The position numbers and the translations under genes were made by a program. Of a stretch of 42,702 nt of DNA, positions 24,355-32,774 are shown piece by piece. The notes below the pieces were generated by a model. That model was not told the DNA's origin, did not search any database, and saw only the letters and a list, made by a program, of their open reading frames with translations. Source of the DNA: Clostridia bacterium (lineage in GTDB: Bacteria > Bacillota > Clostridia > Christensenellales > Aristaeellaceae). The DNA is taken from NCBI GenBank assembly GCA_017470095.1, contig JAFUFC010000140.1, positions 1-42,702 on the forward strand, written 5' to 3'. Numbering within the stretch: position 1 is the first letter of the stretch; every line of letters starts with the position of its first letter.

Positions 24355-25263
24355 GTGCTTTTATTCGACACCCATGCCGACACCTTGTACCGCCGAGCCA
24401 TGCATCCGTTGGAAAGCTGCGATGTGACCGCTCAAACCCTGCGCGACGGCGGCGTCACTGTGCAGACAATGGCCCTGTTCGTGGGCGGCGGCCCTAAGCT
24501 GAGCGGCATCGCCAAATGCTTCCGGAAAATGTGGAGCCAGTATGATGAACTGCTGCTGCAATCCGGCTGGAAGCAGATCCGGGATTACCGGGATGCCCGG
24601 GAGGAGGAGCCCAGCTTCATCCTGTCAGTGGAAGGGTGCGACCTACTGGAAAACAAGCTGGATCTACTGCATGATTGGCGCAATGCCGGGGTGCGTATGG
24701 CGGCCCTGACCTGGAATTATGAAAACTGCATCGGCACCCCCGCCAAAATAGACAACGCCGCGCCCCTCAAGCCCTTTGGCCGGGAAACAGTGAAGGAAAT
24801 GGTGCGGCTCGGCATCGCGCCAGATACTTCCCATCTGAACGAGCGGGGGTTTTATGACCTGCTGGAGATGGGCGTGGTGCCCCTGGCTTCCCACAGCTGC
24901 TGCAAAGCCCTGTGCGGGCACTGCAGGAACCTGACCGATGATCAATTGAAGGCCCTGTTCCAGGCCGGCGGCTATGTGGGCGTCAATTTCTACCCCTATT
25001 TCCTAAGCGACGACGGCCATGCGACCATCGAAACCATCTGCCGTCATGTGCTGCACATGATTGAAATGGGCGGTGAAAAACAGATTGGTTTCGGCTCCGA
25101 TTTCGACGGCATTGAGTGCAAGCCACAAGACATGAACGGCCCACAGGATTTTCCCCAGTTGCTCAACGCCCTGCGCGGCCACGGCCTGACAGAGGCACAG
25201 ATCGAAGGCCTGGCCGGCCAAAACCTGATGGCTTATTACGACCGCATCGACCCCAGAACATAG
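24355..25263 (+). CDS. membrane dipeptidase (peptidase family M19)
   Basis: A 302-residue zinc dipeptidase of the renal dipeptidase family. The first metal motif D-T-H-A-D is at residues 5-9, the bridging glutamate in LSVEG, a histidine ligand in ASHSCC and the C-terminal GSDFDG block. Bacterial members lack the signal and lipid anchor of the mammalian enzyme, as here, and hydrolyse a wide range of dipeptides including those with D-amino acids. The start is a GTG, chosen because AAGGAGG lies 9 bases upstream and the metal motif must be near the N-terminus. It heads a seven-gene operon. Confidence 0.92.
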   Translation: MLLFDTHADTLYRRAMHPLESCDVTAQTLRDGGVTVQTMALFVGGGPKLSGIAKCFRKMWSQYDELLLQSGWKQIRDYRDAREEEPSFILSVEGCDLLENKLDLLHDWRNAGVRMAALTWNYENCIGTPAKIDNAAPLKPFGRETVKEMVRLGIAPDTSHLNERGFYDLLEMGVVPLASHSCCKALCGHCRNLTDDQLKALFQAGGYVGVNFYPYFLSDDGHATIETICRHVLHMIEMGGEKQIGFGSDFDGIECKPQDMNGPQDFPQLLNALRGHGLTEAQIEGLAGQNLMAYYDRIDPRT

Positions 25264-25282
25264 GAAAGGGTGATTTTCTTCC

Positions 25283-25996
25283 ATGCTTGGCATCATCGGC
25301 GCTATGGACAAAGAAGTGGATATTCTGCGCAGCCAGATGGAAAACGTGTCTGAAAGCCAGATTGGCTTTAGCCGCTATTATACCGGCACTTTGCAAGGCG
25401 TAAGCGTGTGCCTTTCCCGGTGCGGCATTGGGAAGGTGCATGCCGCGCTGTGTGCCCTGGGCATGATCGTCCAGATGCACGTGGACGCCCTGCTCAACAT
25501 CGGCGTGGCCGGCGCGTTGCGGGATTCTTTGCAGGTTGGCGATATCGTGATCGCCCGCAGCGCCGTGCAGCACGATATGGACACCACCCCTATCGGCGAT
25601 CCCCTGGGCCTGATCTCCGGGCCCAATATCGTGCATATTCCCTGCGATGAAGCGCTGACTTCCCTGCTGCTGAAAGCGGCGCGTCAATCCGGGCTGCATG
25701 CTGAAACTGCCGCTATCGCCACCGGCGATCAATTCATCGTGGGCACGGAAAAAAAGGATTTCCTCAGCAGCACCTTTGACGCCGCCGCCTGCGATATGGA
25801 AGGCGGGGCCATCGCCCAGTGCTGCTATGAAATGAAAATTCCCTACGCCGCCTGCCGGGCCATTTCCGATACCCGCCAGGGCGATGGCCGGGAATACACC
25901 GAAAAAGCTGCCTTTGCCTGTGAACAGGAGCAAAAACTGATCCGGGCCTTCCTCACCATCTACCGGGAAACGAGAAAGGAACAAAGCAATGGATAA
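25283..25996 (+). CDS. mtnN: 5'-methylthioadenosine/S-adenosylhomocysteine nucleosidase
   Basis: A 237-residue nucleoside phosphorylase-fold enzyme that removes adenine from methylthioadenosine and S-adenosylhomocysteine, by-products of SAM use. The start IIGAMDKEVD carries the catalytic Glu (E11). The GIGKVHAA and NIGVAGAL loops, the DMEGGAIAQ ribose-binding segment and the RAISDTRQGD segment with the catalytic Asp follow in order. It begins 19 bases after the dipeptidase gene and overlaps the next gene by 8 bases. The RlmH methyltransferase encoded downstream is one source of SAH, but the link is only by position. Confidence 0.95.
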   Translation: MLGIIGAMDKEVDILRSQMENVSESQIGFSRYYTGTLQGVSVCLSRCGIGKVHAALCALGMIVQMHVDALLNIGVAGALRDSLQVGDIVIARSAVQHDMDTTPIGDPLGLISGPNIVHIPCDEALTSLLLKAARQSGLHAETAAIATGDQFIVGTEKKDFLSSTFDAAACDMEGGAIAQCCYEMKIPYAACRAISDTRQGDGREYTEKAAFACEQEQKLIRAFLTIYRETRKEQSNG

Positions 25997-26468
25997 ATGG
26001 GATGTACGTTTCATGCATATGGCTCGGGAAATTTCCACCTGGACCAGCTGCTTTGCCCCCGGCCGGGCCATCGGCGCGGTAATCGTGAAGGACAAGCGCA
26101 TCATGACCACCGGCTACAACGGCGCCCCCGCCGGGATGAAAACCTGCCGGGAAAAGGGAGAATGCCTGCGCCGAAAGCTGGGCATCCCCAGCGGCACAAG
26201 GGCGGAAGTATGCTACGCCGCCCACGCGGAACAAAACGCCATTTTGCAGGCGGCCAAGCTGGGCATCAGCATCGACGGGGCCACGCTGTACTGCACCCAT
26301 CAACCCTGTTCGATGTGCGCTAAGATGATCATCAACGCCGGCATCCGCCGGGTGATCTATGAGCAAGGCTATCCAGATGAATTTTCCCTGGAATTTTTTA
26401 AAGAAACGGGCGTCGCCTTGGAAAAATACGATGCCGCTGTGGAAGAACAAAAGCAAAGCGAGGAGTAA
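25989..26468 (+). CDS. comEB: deoxycytidylate deaminase (ComEB family)
   Basis: A 159-residue zinc deaminase that converts dCMP to dUMP, supplying thymidylate synthesis. The zinc motif is H-A-E (HAEQNAI) followed by PCSMC, as in cytidine/deoxycytidylate deaminases, and a cysteine-rich insert (TCREKGECLRR) before it is typical of the dCMP group. The start overlaps mtnN by 8 bases, with AAAGGA upstream. No competence genes are nearby, so the ComEB name reflects sequence family only. Confidence 0.93.
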   Translation: MDKWDVRFMHMAREISTWTSCFAPGRAIGAVIVKDKRIMTTGYNGAPAGMKTCREKGECLRRKLGIPSGTRAEVCYAAHAEQNAILQAAKLGISIDGATLYCTHQPCSMCAKMIINAGIRRVIYEQGYPDEFSLEFFKETGVALEKYDAAVEEQKQSEE

Positions 26469-26472
26469 CATG

Positions 26473-27453
26473 ATGAAGCGTTTCCTATCCTGCCTTTTGT
26501 TGATTGCGCTGATGGCATCCATGCTGCCCGCCGCCCTGGCGGACGATCCCCAGCCGGTGCCCGTCCTCTCCCCCGATGAAACCCGGGAAACCCCCAAGGG
26601 CATTCATCATTATATGCTGATCTGCATGGATTCCTGGGCCGCCAATATCAATAACCCCGGCCACACCGACGGGCTGATCCTGGTCACGGTGGACGAATAT
26701 GCCAAGCGGGTCATGCTCACCAGCTTCATCCGAGATATGCTGATCCAGCACAGCGACGGGGGCTTTGGCCGCATCAACAACATCGTGAGCATGTACAGCC
26801 CGGCCCTCAAATACGGCAAGGACGGCAAAGCGGGCATCCAAATGCTGATTGACGTGCTCAACAGCCATTTTGACCTGCGGATTGAAAAATTTATCGTGGT
26901 AGATTTCAAAATGGTGGAAAACATCATTAACGCCGTGGGCGGCGTGGATATCAAGATCACCAGCAAAGAAGCCAATTATCTCAAATCCTACGCCATTTCC
27001 CGCGCTTCCACCCAGCCTGCTCTGGGCGGCGGCGGCACTTACCACTTTTCCGGCCACGCGGCGGTGATTTACATGCGCATCCGCAAGGTGGCCAACATTG
27101 AGGGCGAAACCCAGGATGTGGGCCGCACCAGGCGGGCCCGCACGGTGCTTATGTCCATCGCCGACAGCCTGAAGGACATTTCCTACGAGGACGCCACCGC
27201 GCTCCTGGGCACCATCGTCGATAACACCCTGTACACCAACATGACCCCGGACGATATGCTGAACGCCCTCGATTTGGCCATGGACCTGCGGGGCACGAAG
27301 GTGGAACAGATCCGTATGCCCATCGACGGCAGCTACCATCCCTTGCCCGTGGCGGGCATGGCCACCCAGGAAATCGATTATGTGGCCAACCGCGCCGCTT
27401 TGTGGGATTATTTTCTGGACAGCTTCATCGTGGTGGAGGACGAAAACGAATGA
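26473..27453 (+). CDS. LytR-CpsA-Psr (LCP) family protein
   Basis: A 326-residue exported protein. Residues 1-24 form a cleavable-looking signal (MKRFLSCLLLIALMASMLP then ALA) instead of the usual LCP membrane anchor. The LCP domain is recognisable by GHTDGLILVTVDEYAKRVML, SFIRDMLI, the GRINN loop, INAVGGVDIKI, and the H-A-AVIYMRIRK...GRTRRAR block, which carries the conserved Arg cluster that binds polyprenyl pyrophosphate. LCP proteins attach cell-wall polymers to peptidoglycan at the outer membrane face. ATG 26473 is favoured over 26470 by spacing to GAGGAG. Its stop overlaps the next gene (ATGA). Confidence 0.88.
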   Translation: MKRFLSCLLLIALMASMLPAALADDPQPVPVLSPDETRETPKGIHHYMLICMDSWAANINNPGHTDGLILVTVDEYAKRVMLTSFIRDMLIQHSDGGFGRINNIVSMYSPALKYGKDGKAGIQMLIDVLNSHFDLRIEKFIVVDFKMVENIINAVGGVDIKITSKEANYLKSYAISRASTQPALGGGGTYHFSGHAAVIYMRIRKVANIEGETQDVGRTRRARTVLMSIADSLKDISYEDATALLGTIVDNTLYTNMTPDDMLNALDLAMDLRGTKVEQIRMPIDGSYHPLPVAGMATQEIDYVANRAALWDYFLDSFIVVEDENE

Positions 27454-28097
27454 AGATTGACGCCGTCATCTTTGACATGGACGGGCTCCTGATCGACAGC
27501 GAACGCATCGGCATTGATGTGATGCACGAAAGCGGAAAACAGCTGGGGTTTGACGTATCGAAAGAGCACGTTCGCAGCACCTTAGGGGCCAGCTATCAAA
27601 GCAGCTACGCATTTTACCACCGCCTGTACCCCGGTCTGGATGTGCACGCCATGTTCGTGGGGTTCAGCAAAATGATGAAGGAAAAGGCCCTGCGCGGTGA
27701 ACTGCCCCTGAAAAAAGGAGCGAAAGAGCTGCTTTCTTACCTTAAAGCACAGGGCATTCCCCGGGCCATCGCTTCCTCCAGCCCGCTGCACATGGTGCAG
27801 GCTTATCTATCCCAAACCGGCGTATTGGATGATTTTTCCGCTTTCGCTACCGGCAGCGATAACCTGCCGTCTAAACCCAACCCGGATATTTTTCTCCAAG
27901 CGGCCCAGCGGCTGAACGCCGCACCGGAGCACTGCATGGTGCTGGAGGATTCCATCAACGGCGTGAAAGCGGGCCGGGCCGCTGGAATGACAGTTTGCAT
28001 GGTGCCCGATATGATTCCCTACACCGACACGTTGGCTCCTTACTGCGATCACGTGCTGGATGATCTGTCCCAGGTCATTCCCCTTTTACAAGTATGA
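27450..28097 (+). CDS. HAD-superfamily hydrolase (beta-phosphoglucomutase-like subgroup)
   Basis: A 215-residue HAD phosphatase with motif I DMDGLL (nucleophile and acid Asp), motif II as the SSS stretch after AIA, motif III Lys in KPNPD and motif IV in EDSINGV. A helical cap (about 18-80) places it in the group containing beta-phosphoglucomutase and sugar or nucleotide phosphatases; the substrate is not predictable. The start overlaps the LCP gene stop and its own stop overlaps rlmH, so all three are translationally coupled. Confidence 0.9.
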   Translation: MKIDAVIFDMDGLLIDSERIGIDVMHESGKQLGFDVSKEHVRSTLGASYQSSYAFYHRLYPGLDVHAMFVGFSKMMKEKALRGELPLKKGAKELLSYLKAQGIPRAIASSSPLHMVQAYLSQTGVLDDFSAFATGSDNLPSKPNPDIFLQAAQRLNAAPEHCMVLEDSINGVKAGRAAGMTVCMVPDMIPYTDTLAPYCDHVLDDLSQVIPLLQV

Positions 28098-28573
28098 ACG
28101 CCGCCATTCTTTGCGTCGGGAAGATGCGGGAAAAATTCTACGCTGCCGCTGCCGATGAATATTTGAAACGCATCTCCCGCTTTGGAAAAATGGAAATCAT
28201 CGAGGTGCCCGATCTGCCCGAACCTGCCAACGCCTCCGATGCCGACCGGCAAAAGGTCATCGAAAAAGAGGGCGAAAGTCTGCTGAGCCGCGTAAAGCCC
28301 GGCGACCGGGTGATCGCCCTGTGCATTGACGGGCCGCAATTTGAAAGCGAACGCTTCGCCGCTCACCTGGCGGACAACGACATGCGTTTTGGCAGCCGAC
28401 AGGTGTTCGTCATCGGCGGTTCCTTGGGCCTGTCCCCCGCGGTAATTCGCCGGGCTGATGAGAAAATGTCCCTGTCGAAAATGACCTTTCCCCATCAATT
28501 GGCCCGGGTGGTGCTGCTGGAGCAGATCTACCGGGCCTGCAAAATCAACGCAGGCGAAAAATACCACAAGTGA
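28094..28573 (+). CDS. rlmH: 23S rRNA (pseudouridine-1915-N3)-methyltransferase
   Basis: A 159-residue SPOUT methyltransferase that modifies pseudouridine 1915 in helix 69 of 23S rRNA. The knotted SAM-binding C-terminal part is clear: CIDGPQFESERFA, the FVIGGSLGLSP loop and LSLSKMTFPHQLARVVLLEQIYRA ending YHK, the near-invariant end of the family. Length and start (ATG overlapping the preceding stop) fit. This gene is often placed near rnj or metallo-beta-lactamase genes in Firmicutes; here it sits inside a mixed housekeeping operon. Confidence 0.97.
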   Translation: MNAAILCVGKMREKFYAAAADEYLKRISRFGKMEIIEVPDLPEPANASDADRQKVIEKEGESLLSRVKPGDRVIALCIDGPQFESERFAAHLADNDMRFGSRQVFVIGGSLGLSPAVIRRADEKMSLSKMTFPHQLARVVLLEQIYRACKINAGEKYHK

Positions 28574-28588
28574 CCGGGAGAACATGCC

Positions 28589-29137
28589 ATGTATATTGTG
28601 CACCAAGGCGCGCCAGATGATGCGCGGGCCGAAAACGAAGCGGCGGTGTACCGCTTCTTGAATGAACTGGCCATCCCCTTTTCCCGCATCGATCACGAAC
28701 CGGTGCACACCATGGAGGATTGTGCGATTATCGGCCAGGCGTTGGGCGGCGAAATCTGCAAAAATCTGTTTCTGTGCAATCAGCAAAGAACGACGTTTTA
28801 TCTGCTCATGATCCACGAAACCAAATCCTTCAAAACAAAGGATATCTCAAAGCAGTTGGGCGTCAGCCGGCTCAGCTTCGCCACGCCGGAGCATATGGCG
28901 CAGTATCTGCACATCGCCCCCGGCGCGGTCAGCCCCATGGGCTTGCTCTTTGACAGTGCCAAGGACGTTCGGCTGGTTCTGGATAAGGATGTGGTTAAGT
29001 CCCAATACCTGGGCTGTCACCCCTGTGTGAACACTTCCTCCATCAAGCTCTTGATGGCGGATTTTCTGAATACGTACCTCCCTGCCACCGGCCACAAGCC
29101 AACGTATGTGACTGCAGCGCCGCCGGAAAACGCCTGA
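28589..29137 (+). CDS. ProX/YbaK-type aminoacyl-tRNA deacylase
   Basis: A 182-residue editing-domain protein. The family lysine appears in EICKNLFL, and the GCHPCVNTSS motif (G-x-H-P) marks the ProX/PrdX branch, which hydrolyses mischarged Ala-tRNA-Pro. The protein stands alone without a synthetase, acting in trans. The Y-F-L-L-M-I strand and KDISKQLG helix match the fold. It is the last gene of the seven-gene operon, 15 bases after rlmH with a GGGAGAAC site. An 8-bp inverted repeat (29137-29160) starts at its stop codon. Confidence 0.88.
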   Translation: MYIVHQGAPDDARAENEAAVYRFLNELAIPFSRIDHEPVHTMEDCAIIGQALGGEICKNLFLCNQQRTTFYLLMIHETKSFKTKDISKQLGVSRLSFATPEHMAQYLHIAPGAVSPMGLLFDSAKDVRLVLDKDVVKSQYLGCHPCVNTSSIKLLMADFLNTYLPATGHKPTYVTAAPPENA

Positions 29138-29174
29138 TACTATTTGACGAAGAATAGTATGCCATACACCCATC

Positions 29175-29211
29175 AAAAACGCGCCGTCTGCATGCCAGAC
29201 AGCGCGTTTTT
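29175..29211. terminator. bidirectional terminator between the ProX-like gene and btuD
   Basis: AAAACGCGC and GCGCGTTTT arms enclosing GTCTG/CAGAC, with A and T tracts on both sides. Confidence 0.85.
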
Positions 29212-29390
29212 CGATACACTGCGCAGGGCGGATATGTGCCGCACCTGCATTGGCTGTTTGTTATGTTGATCCCCTCTTTTTTTACTGCAACAGCCCCAAC
29301 ATTTTATGGCGTTTGGCTTCTTCATCTTCAAATGCACGCAGGCCTTTCAAATCAGCGCAAATGTATCTGTCATCATGCCGAATTCTCCCA
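29212..29390. other. intergenic segment downstream of btuD
   Basis: No intact gene is seen. A hairpin, GCAGG-GCGG with CCGC-A-CCTGC, lies at 29223-29248. On the minus strand a stop-free frame (about 29282-29390) reads YICADLKGLRAFEDEEAKRH without a start codon in frame, while an ATG with a GGGAG site just upstream is out of frame by one base. It may be a frameshifted small gene. Confidence 0.35.
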
Positions 29391-30149
29391 TCATTCGCGC
29401 CATTCGCTCAGCAGGTCCTGCATCCAGGCGAATACGTCCATGCCGTAAGCGGCAAAGAGATTTTGCCGTGTCAGAACGGCGGCGGTTTCCCCTGCGGCAA
29501 TGGTTTTTCCTTCCCTCAGCAGCAAGGCATGGGTTCCGTAATGCTTGGCAAGCATCAAATCATGCACCACGGAAATCACCGCCCGGCCCGGGGTTTTGAG
29601 CCAATCGCCGATCAATGCAAACAGTTGCCTTTGGTAAATCAAGTCCAAGTGATTGGCTGGTTCATCCAGCATCAGCAGCGCGGGCTGCTGAGCCAGTGCC
29701 TGAGCCAGGAACACTCGCTGCATTTCGCCGCCGGACAAGGTGAGAATATTCCGCTCCCCCAGCTCCGTCAAACCGGTAGCGGCCATAGCCTCAAGGATTC
29801 TTTCTTCCCCCTCTGCGTCTCCGTTTTTGAAAAAACCGGTGCGGTAGGCATACCGGCCCAGGGCGATCACCTCTCGAACCGTAAAGGCATAACCGGAAGC
29901 ATGATGCTGACTTAGCACACCCACCTGCCGGGCCAATTCACCTGCGTTGTAATCCCGGGCGTCCCGGCCCAGCACCGCTATCTTCCCCGTGTACGGAACA
30001 CCCTGGGAGATAGCCGAAATCAGGGTGGATTTTCCCGCGCCGTTAGGCCCAGCAATCATCCACCACTGCCCCGGCTCGACCCGCACCTGGAGCCGGCTGA
30101 GTACCTCTTTATCTCCATACCGAACTGAAACGTTGTCCACGTTCAGCAT
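29391..30149 (-). CDS. btuD: cobalamin ABC transporter ATP-binding protein
   Basis: A 252-residue ATPase of the FecE/BtuD family: Walker A GPNGAGKS (34-41), Q-loop in LSQHHAS, signature LSGGEMQRVFLAQALA and Walker B LLMLDEPANHLD, followed by the switch histidine in VVHDLMLA. The family also serves siderophores and haem. The cobalamin assignment rests on the B12 riboswitch that leads this operon. It starts just before the permease stop codon (7-base overlap), so translation is coupled. Confidence 0.9.
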   Translation of the reverse strand: MLNVDNVSVRYGDKEVLSRLQVRVEPGQWWMIAGPNGAGKSTLISAISQGVPYTGKIAVLGRDARDYNAGELARQVGVLSQHHASGYAFTVREVIALGRYAYRTGFFKNGDAEGEERILEAMAATGLTELGERNILTLSGGEMQRVFLAQALAQQPALLMLDEPANHLDLIYQRQLFALIGDWLKTPGRAVISVVHDLMLAKHYGTHALLLREGKTIAAGETAAVLTRQNLFAAYGMDVFAWMQDLLSEWRE

Positions 30150-31201
30150 ACGCCCCTGCCCCCTTTCCGGCTACGATAGAAAATCGACACGAACATCACC
30201 GCCCCGATCAGGGAAGTGACCACGCCGATGGGCAGTTCAATAGGAGAAAGCACCGTGCGGGCCATAAGGTCAGTGAGCATGAGGAAAATGGCGCCAGAAA
30301 AGACGGTCGTAGGCAGCATTTTGCGGTGATTGGGGCCCGTCACCAGCCGCACCATATGTGGCACGATCAGGCCCACAAAACCGATGCTCCCCCCCACTGA
30401 CACGCAAATTCCGATCAGCGCCGACGCGGCGATCATTACCCGCATCTTCACCCGGCGGACCGGTACGCCCACATGCCGGGCATTTTCCTCACCCACGGCA
30501 AAAGCGTTCAGCTCCGCCTCCTGGGAAAGGAGCACGCCTCCGCAGACCAGCAGGCCAAACAGCAGAATCAATACATGAGTATAGCTCCGGCCGCTTAAGG
30601 ACCCCATCGTCCAAAAGGTGATCGACCGCAGCTTTTCCCCGGAAAAGGCGATCAGCAGGCTCAACAAGGCACTGGAGAGCATCGAAAATATTACGCCGAT
30701 CAGAATAATGGTTTGAGTAGCCAGAGAGTGATCCATGGCATAGGCCACGGTGAGAATGATCATCAGCGAACCGAAGGCAAACAGCATGGCCATGCCGGTG
30801 CTGGCGGCCAGCGGAAGCCCCGGAATGGAAATACCCAGCACGATGGCCAGCGCCGCTCCCAGCGCGCCGCCGCTGGACACCCCCAGGGTGGACCCATCCG
30901 CCAGGGGATTGCGCAGCAGCCCTTGCATGGCCGCGCCGCACAAGGCCAGCGCAGCGCCGCTCAATCCCGCGCACAGCACCCGGGGCAGCCGGATCGAAAG
31001 AATGATGGATTTAGGCAGTCCTTCAGAGACTGGCACACCCCGGATGGCACGTCCGATTACAGCCAGCGTATCCCCCATGGGCAATGGCACGCTGCCTGCG
31101 CACACACACAGGAGCGCAACCAGCAGCGTCAGCACGCTGCCGGCCGCCCAGCCATACCAGGGAAAGCCTTCCCGTCGGTTTGTTTTTTGCGTCATCTTCA
31201 T
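30143..31201 (-). CDS. btuC: cobalamin ABC transporter permease (BtuC/FecCD family)
   Basis: A 352-residue membrane protein with about nine or ten helices. The family pattern is visible: RLPRVLCAGLSGAALALCGAAMQGLLRNPLADGSTLGVSSGGALGA near residues 65-110 in short blocks, and the C-terminal VGGSIGFVGLIVPHMVRL followed by DLMARTVLSPIELPIGVVTSLIGA. It forms a homodimeric channel with BtuD. The exact start is uncertain: ATG 31201 is used, but an ATG six bases later and a TTG six bases earlier are possible, and none has a clear ribosome site, because a hairpin lies just upstream. The SBP gene precedes it by 56 bases. Confidence 0.9.
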   Translation of the reverse strand: MKMTQKTNRREGFPWYGWAAGSVLTLLVALLCVCAGSVPLPMGDTLAVIGRAIRGVPVSEGLPKSIILSIRLPRVLCAGLSGAALALCGAAMQGLLRNPLADGSTLGVSSGGALGAALAIVLGISIPGLPLAASTGMAMLFAFGSLMIILTVAYAMDHSLATQTIILIGVIFSMLSSALLSLLIAFSGEKLRSITFWTMGSLSGRSYTHVLILLFGLLVCGGVLLSQEAELNAFAVGEENARHVGVPVRRVKMRVMIAASALIGICVSVGGSIGFVGLIVPHMVRLVTGPNHRKMLPTTVFSGAIFLMLTDLMARTVLSPIELPIGVVTSLIGAVMFVSIFYRSRKGGRGVC

Positions 31202-31214
31202 GCTCAATAAAGTA

Positions 31215-31246
31215 GGAGAGCGGAGGCACGAAGCCTCCGCCGCTCC
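31215..31246 (-). other. intercistronic hairpin between btuF and btuC
   Basis: GCGGAGGC (31220-31227) pairs with GCCTCCGC (31233-31240) over a 5-base loop, with outer GGAG/CTCC arms. No T-run follows on the minus strand. The arrangement repeats that of the amino-acid importer (5644-5680). Confidence 0.65.
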
Positions 31247-31257
31247 TAAAACTGCCG

Positions 31258-32175
31258 TTAAGCAGCGGGTTCGATTTCCGCTTCAGGAGCGGAAATAAAG
31301 TCATACAGCGCCTGCACGGCGTTCATCAGCCGGGGGCCGGGACGGGTGATTTCATTGCTGTCCGCATTGAACACGCCGCCGTTTTGCACGGCCTTCAGGC
31401 CTTCCCAGCCCGCGCGGGTCATGATCTCCTCCACCGGCGTAGGGCCTTCGCCCCAGTACATCGAGGTGGTCACGATGTAGTCCGGGTCGCGCTTGATCAC
31501 TTCTTCTTCGGAAATGGCGCCCCAGCCTTGCACGTCGGCAAAGGCATTTTCGAGGCCGCAGATTTCCGCCAGCTCATCCATGAAGGTGCCCTTGCCAGCA
31601 GCCCACAAACCCCACTGGAGCGGGGATACCTCGAAATAAACGGTTTTACCGGTCTTTTCCGCCTTGGCAGCGATATCAGCAAACGCAGCCTGCATCTGGG
31701 CCACCAGTTCGGCAGCTGCTTCAGTTTCGCCGGTCACCGCGCCGATCAGCAGGATGGCTTCATACACGCCATTGATGTTCTGGGCGTCGGAAACGATCAC
31801 CTTCACCCCGGCGTTTTCAAGGGCTTCCACCTGCTCCACCGTCTGGGCCATGGTGCCCATCAGCACCACCTGGGGCTGCAAGGCCAGAATTTCTTCCAGG
31901 TTGGTTTCCGCGCCGGATTTCACCACAGGCTTTTCCAGCACTTCGGCAGGATAATCGCAATATTCGCCGCGGCCCACCAGCTTATCCCCGGCACCCAGGG
32001 CATAGAGGATTTCGCAGTCAGACGCCGTCAGGGCCACGATCCGGTCCACCGGACAATCCAGCACGATTTCCCGGCCCGTCATATCGGTGACAGTCAAGGT
32101 TTCGGCCAGCGTGCCGGGCACGCAGGCGCACAGAAGCGCCAGGCACAGGAAAAGAGATACCAGCTGCTTGTTCAT
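31258..32175 (-). CDS. btuF: cobalamin ABC transporter substrate-binding protein
   Basis: A 305-residue exported binding protein of the BtuF/FecB (TroA-like helical backbone) family. Residues 1-24 are a signal region; a cysteine in LLCACV could be a lipid anchor, but the lipobox is imperfect. The mature part starts TLTVTDMTGREIVL, then DRIVALTASDCEILYALGAGDKLVGRGEYCDYP, NLEEILALQPQVVL and the EEEVIKRDPDYIVTT segment, all typical. The cobalamin assignment comes mainly from the B12 riboswitch directly upstream. The ATG at 32175 follows GGGAGG; an upstream in-frame ATG would spoil the signal peptide. Confidence 0.88.
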   Translation of the reverse strand: MNKQLVSLFLCLALLCACVPGTLAETLTVTDMTGREIVLDCPVDRIVALTASDCEILYALGAGDKLVGRGEYCDYPAEVLEKPVVKSGAETNLEEILALQPQVVLMGTMAQTVEQVEALENAGVKVIVSDAQNINGVYEAILLIGAVTGETEAAAELVAQMQAAFADIAAKAEKTGKTVYFEVSPLQWGLWAAGKGTFMDELAEICGLENAFADVQGWGAISEEEVIKRDPDYIVTTSMYWGEGPTPVEEIMTRAGWEGLKAVQNGGVFNADSNEITRPGPRLMNAVQALYDFISAPEAEIEPAA

Positions 32176-32221
32176 GGGGTTCAACCTCCCAATGCGTAAG
32201 ATCAAATGAATCAGCGGAAGA

Positions 32222-32247
32222 AACGCTTTTTAAAGCAAAAAAGCGCT
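32222..32247 (-). terminator. expression-platform hairpin of the B12 riboswitch
   Basis: GCGCTTTTT pairs with AAAAAGCG around a short loop, followed by TTTCTTCC on the minus strand. The T-tract is imperfect, so it may be a weak terminator or part of an anti-terminator pair. Confidence 0.5.
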
Positions 32248-32317
32248 CCTCCCTGAGGAACACTAAATCAGCCCCTGCTCCTACGCAGCGGTTCAAATAG
32301 CATATCCCACCCCCAGG

Positions 32318-32556
32318 GGAATGATTTCACGGTGAAAACAAGTCTCCCGGCTTGGCATCATCCTACCTGGGGCTCCTTCTCACAGGCATATGCCCGCAAT
32401 GGCTGAGACAGGCCGCTGACCCGTCCCCTGCCCCGTCGTCCGCTTCACGGTTACTGGGATAGCCCGGGAATCTCACCCGGTTCCTATGGCATGGGGCACA
32501 GCTTTCTCCCCATACCGCGCATTTCTGCGCAGATCCACCGGCTATTCATTTGTCAC
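32318..32556 (-). promoter_or_regulatory. cobalamin riboswitch
   Basis: On the minus strand the B12-box-like AAGCCGGGAGACTTG lies at 32353-32339. The upstream core is recognisable as AACCGGGTGAGATTCCCGGG with a CCAGTAACCGTGAAGCGGACGA-type segment (about 32487-32420), which matches the usual cobalamin aptamer order. The element starts about 7 bases after a good promoter and ends before btuF. Binding of cobalamin should switch off the importer. Boundaries are approximate. Confidence 0.88.
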
Positions 32557-32560
32557 GCTT

Positions 32561-32589
32561 ATTATACGATGATTTTTCTCCCCCGTCAA
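32561..32589 (-). promoter_or_regulatory. promoter of the btuFCD operon
   Basis: TTGACG and TATAAT with a 17-base spacer on the minus strand. Confidence 0.8.
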
Positions 32590-32687
32590 TTCTCCACCTG
32601 TGCCGCCGCATGGTGCCCAAAAATCTTAAAAAAGAATGACAAAAATGCGAAAACCGCCGGTTTTTCCTTTTCAAATGAATTCAACGC

Positions 32688-32716
32688 TTGCATCCCGGGC
32701 CAAAATACATTATACT
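32688..32716 (+). promoter_or_regulatory. promoter of the asp23-fakA unit
   Basis: TTGCAT and TATACT with a 17-base spacer; an overlapping TATAAA is an alternative -10. The stretch 32590-32687 holds nothing else I can name apart from a weak AAAACC/GGTTTT inverted repeat. Confidence 0.55.
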
Positions 32717-32774
32717 ATAAAGTGACCTCGAGTGTCTGCCCGGGGCCAGAACCGGCTAAGGAGGTTCAACAACT

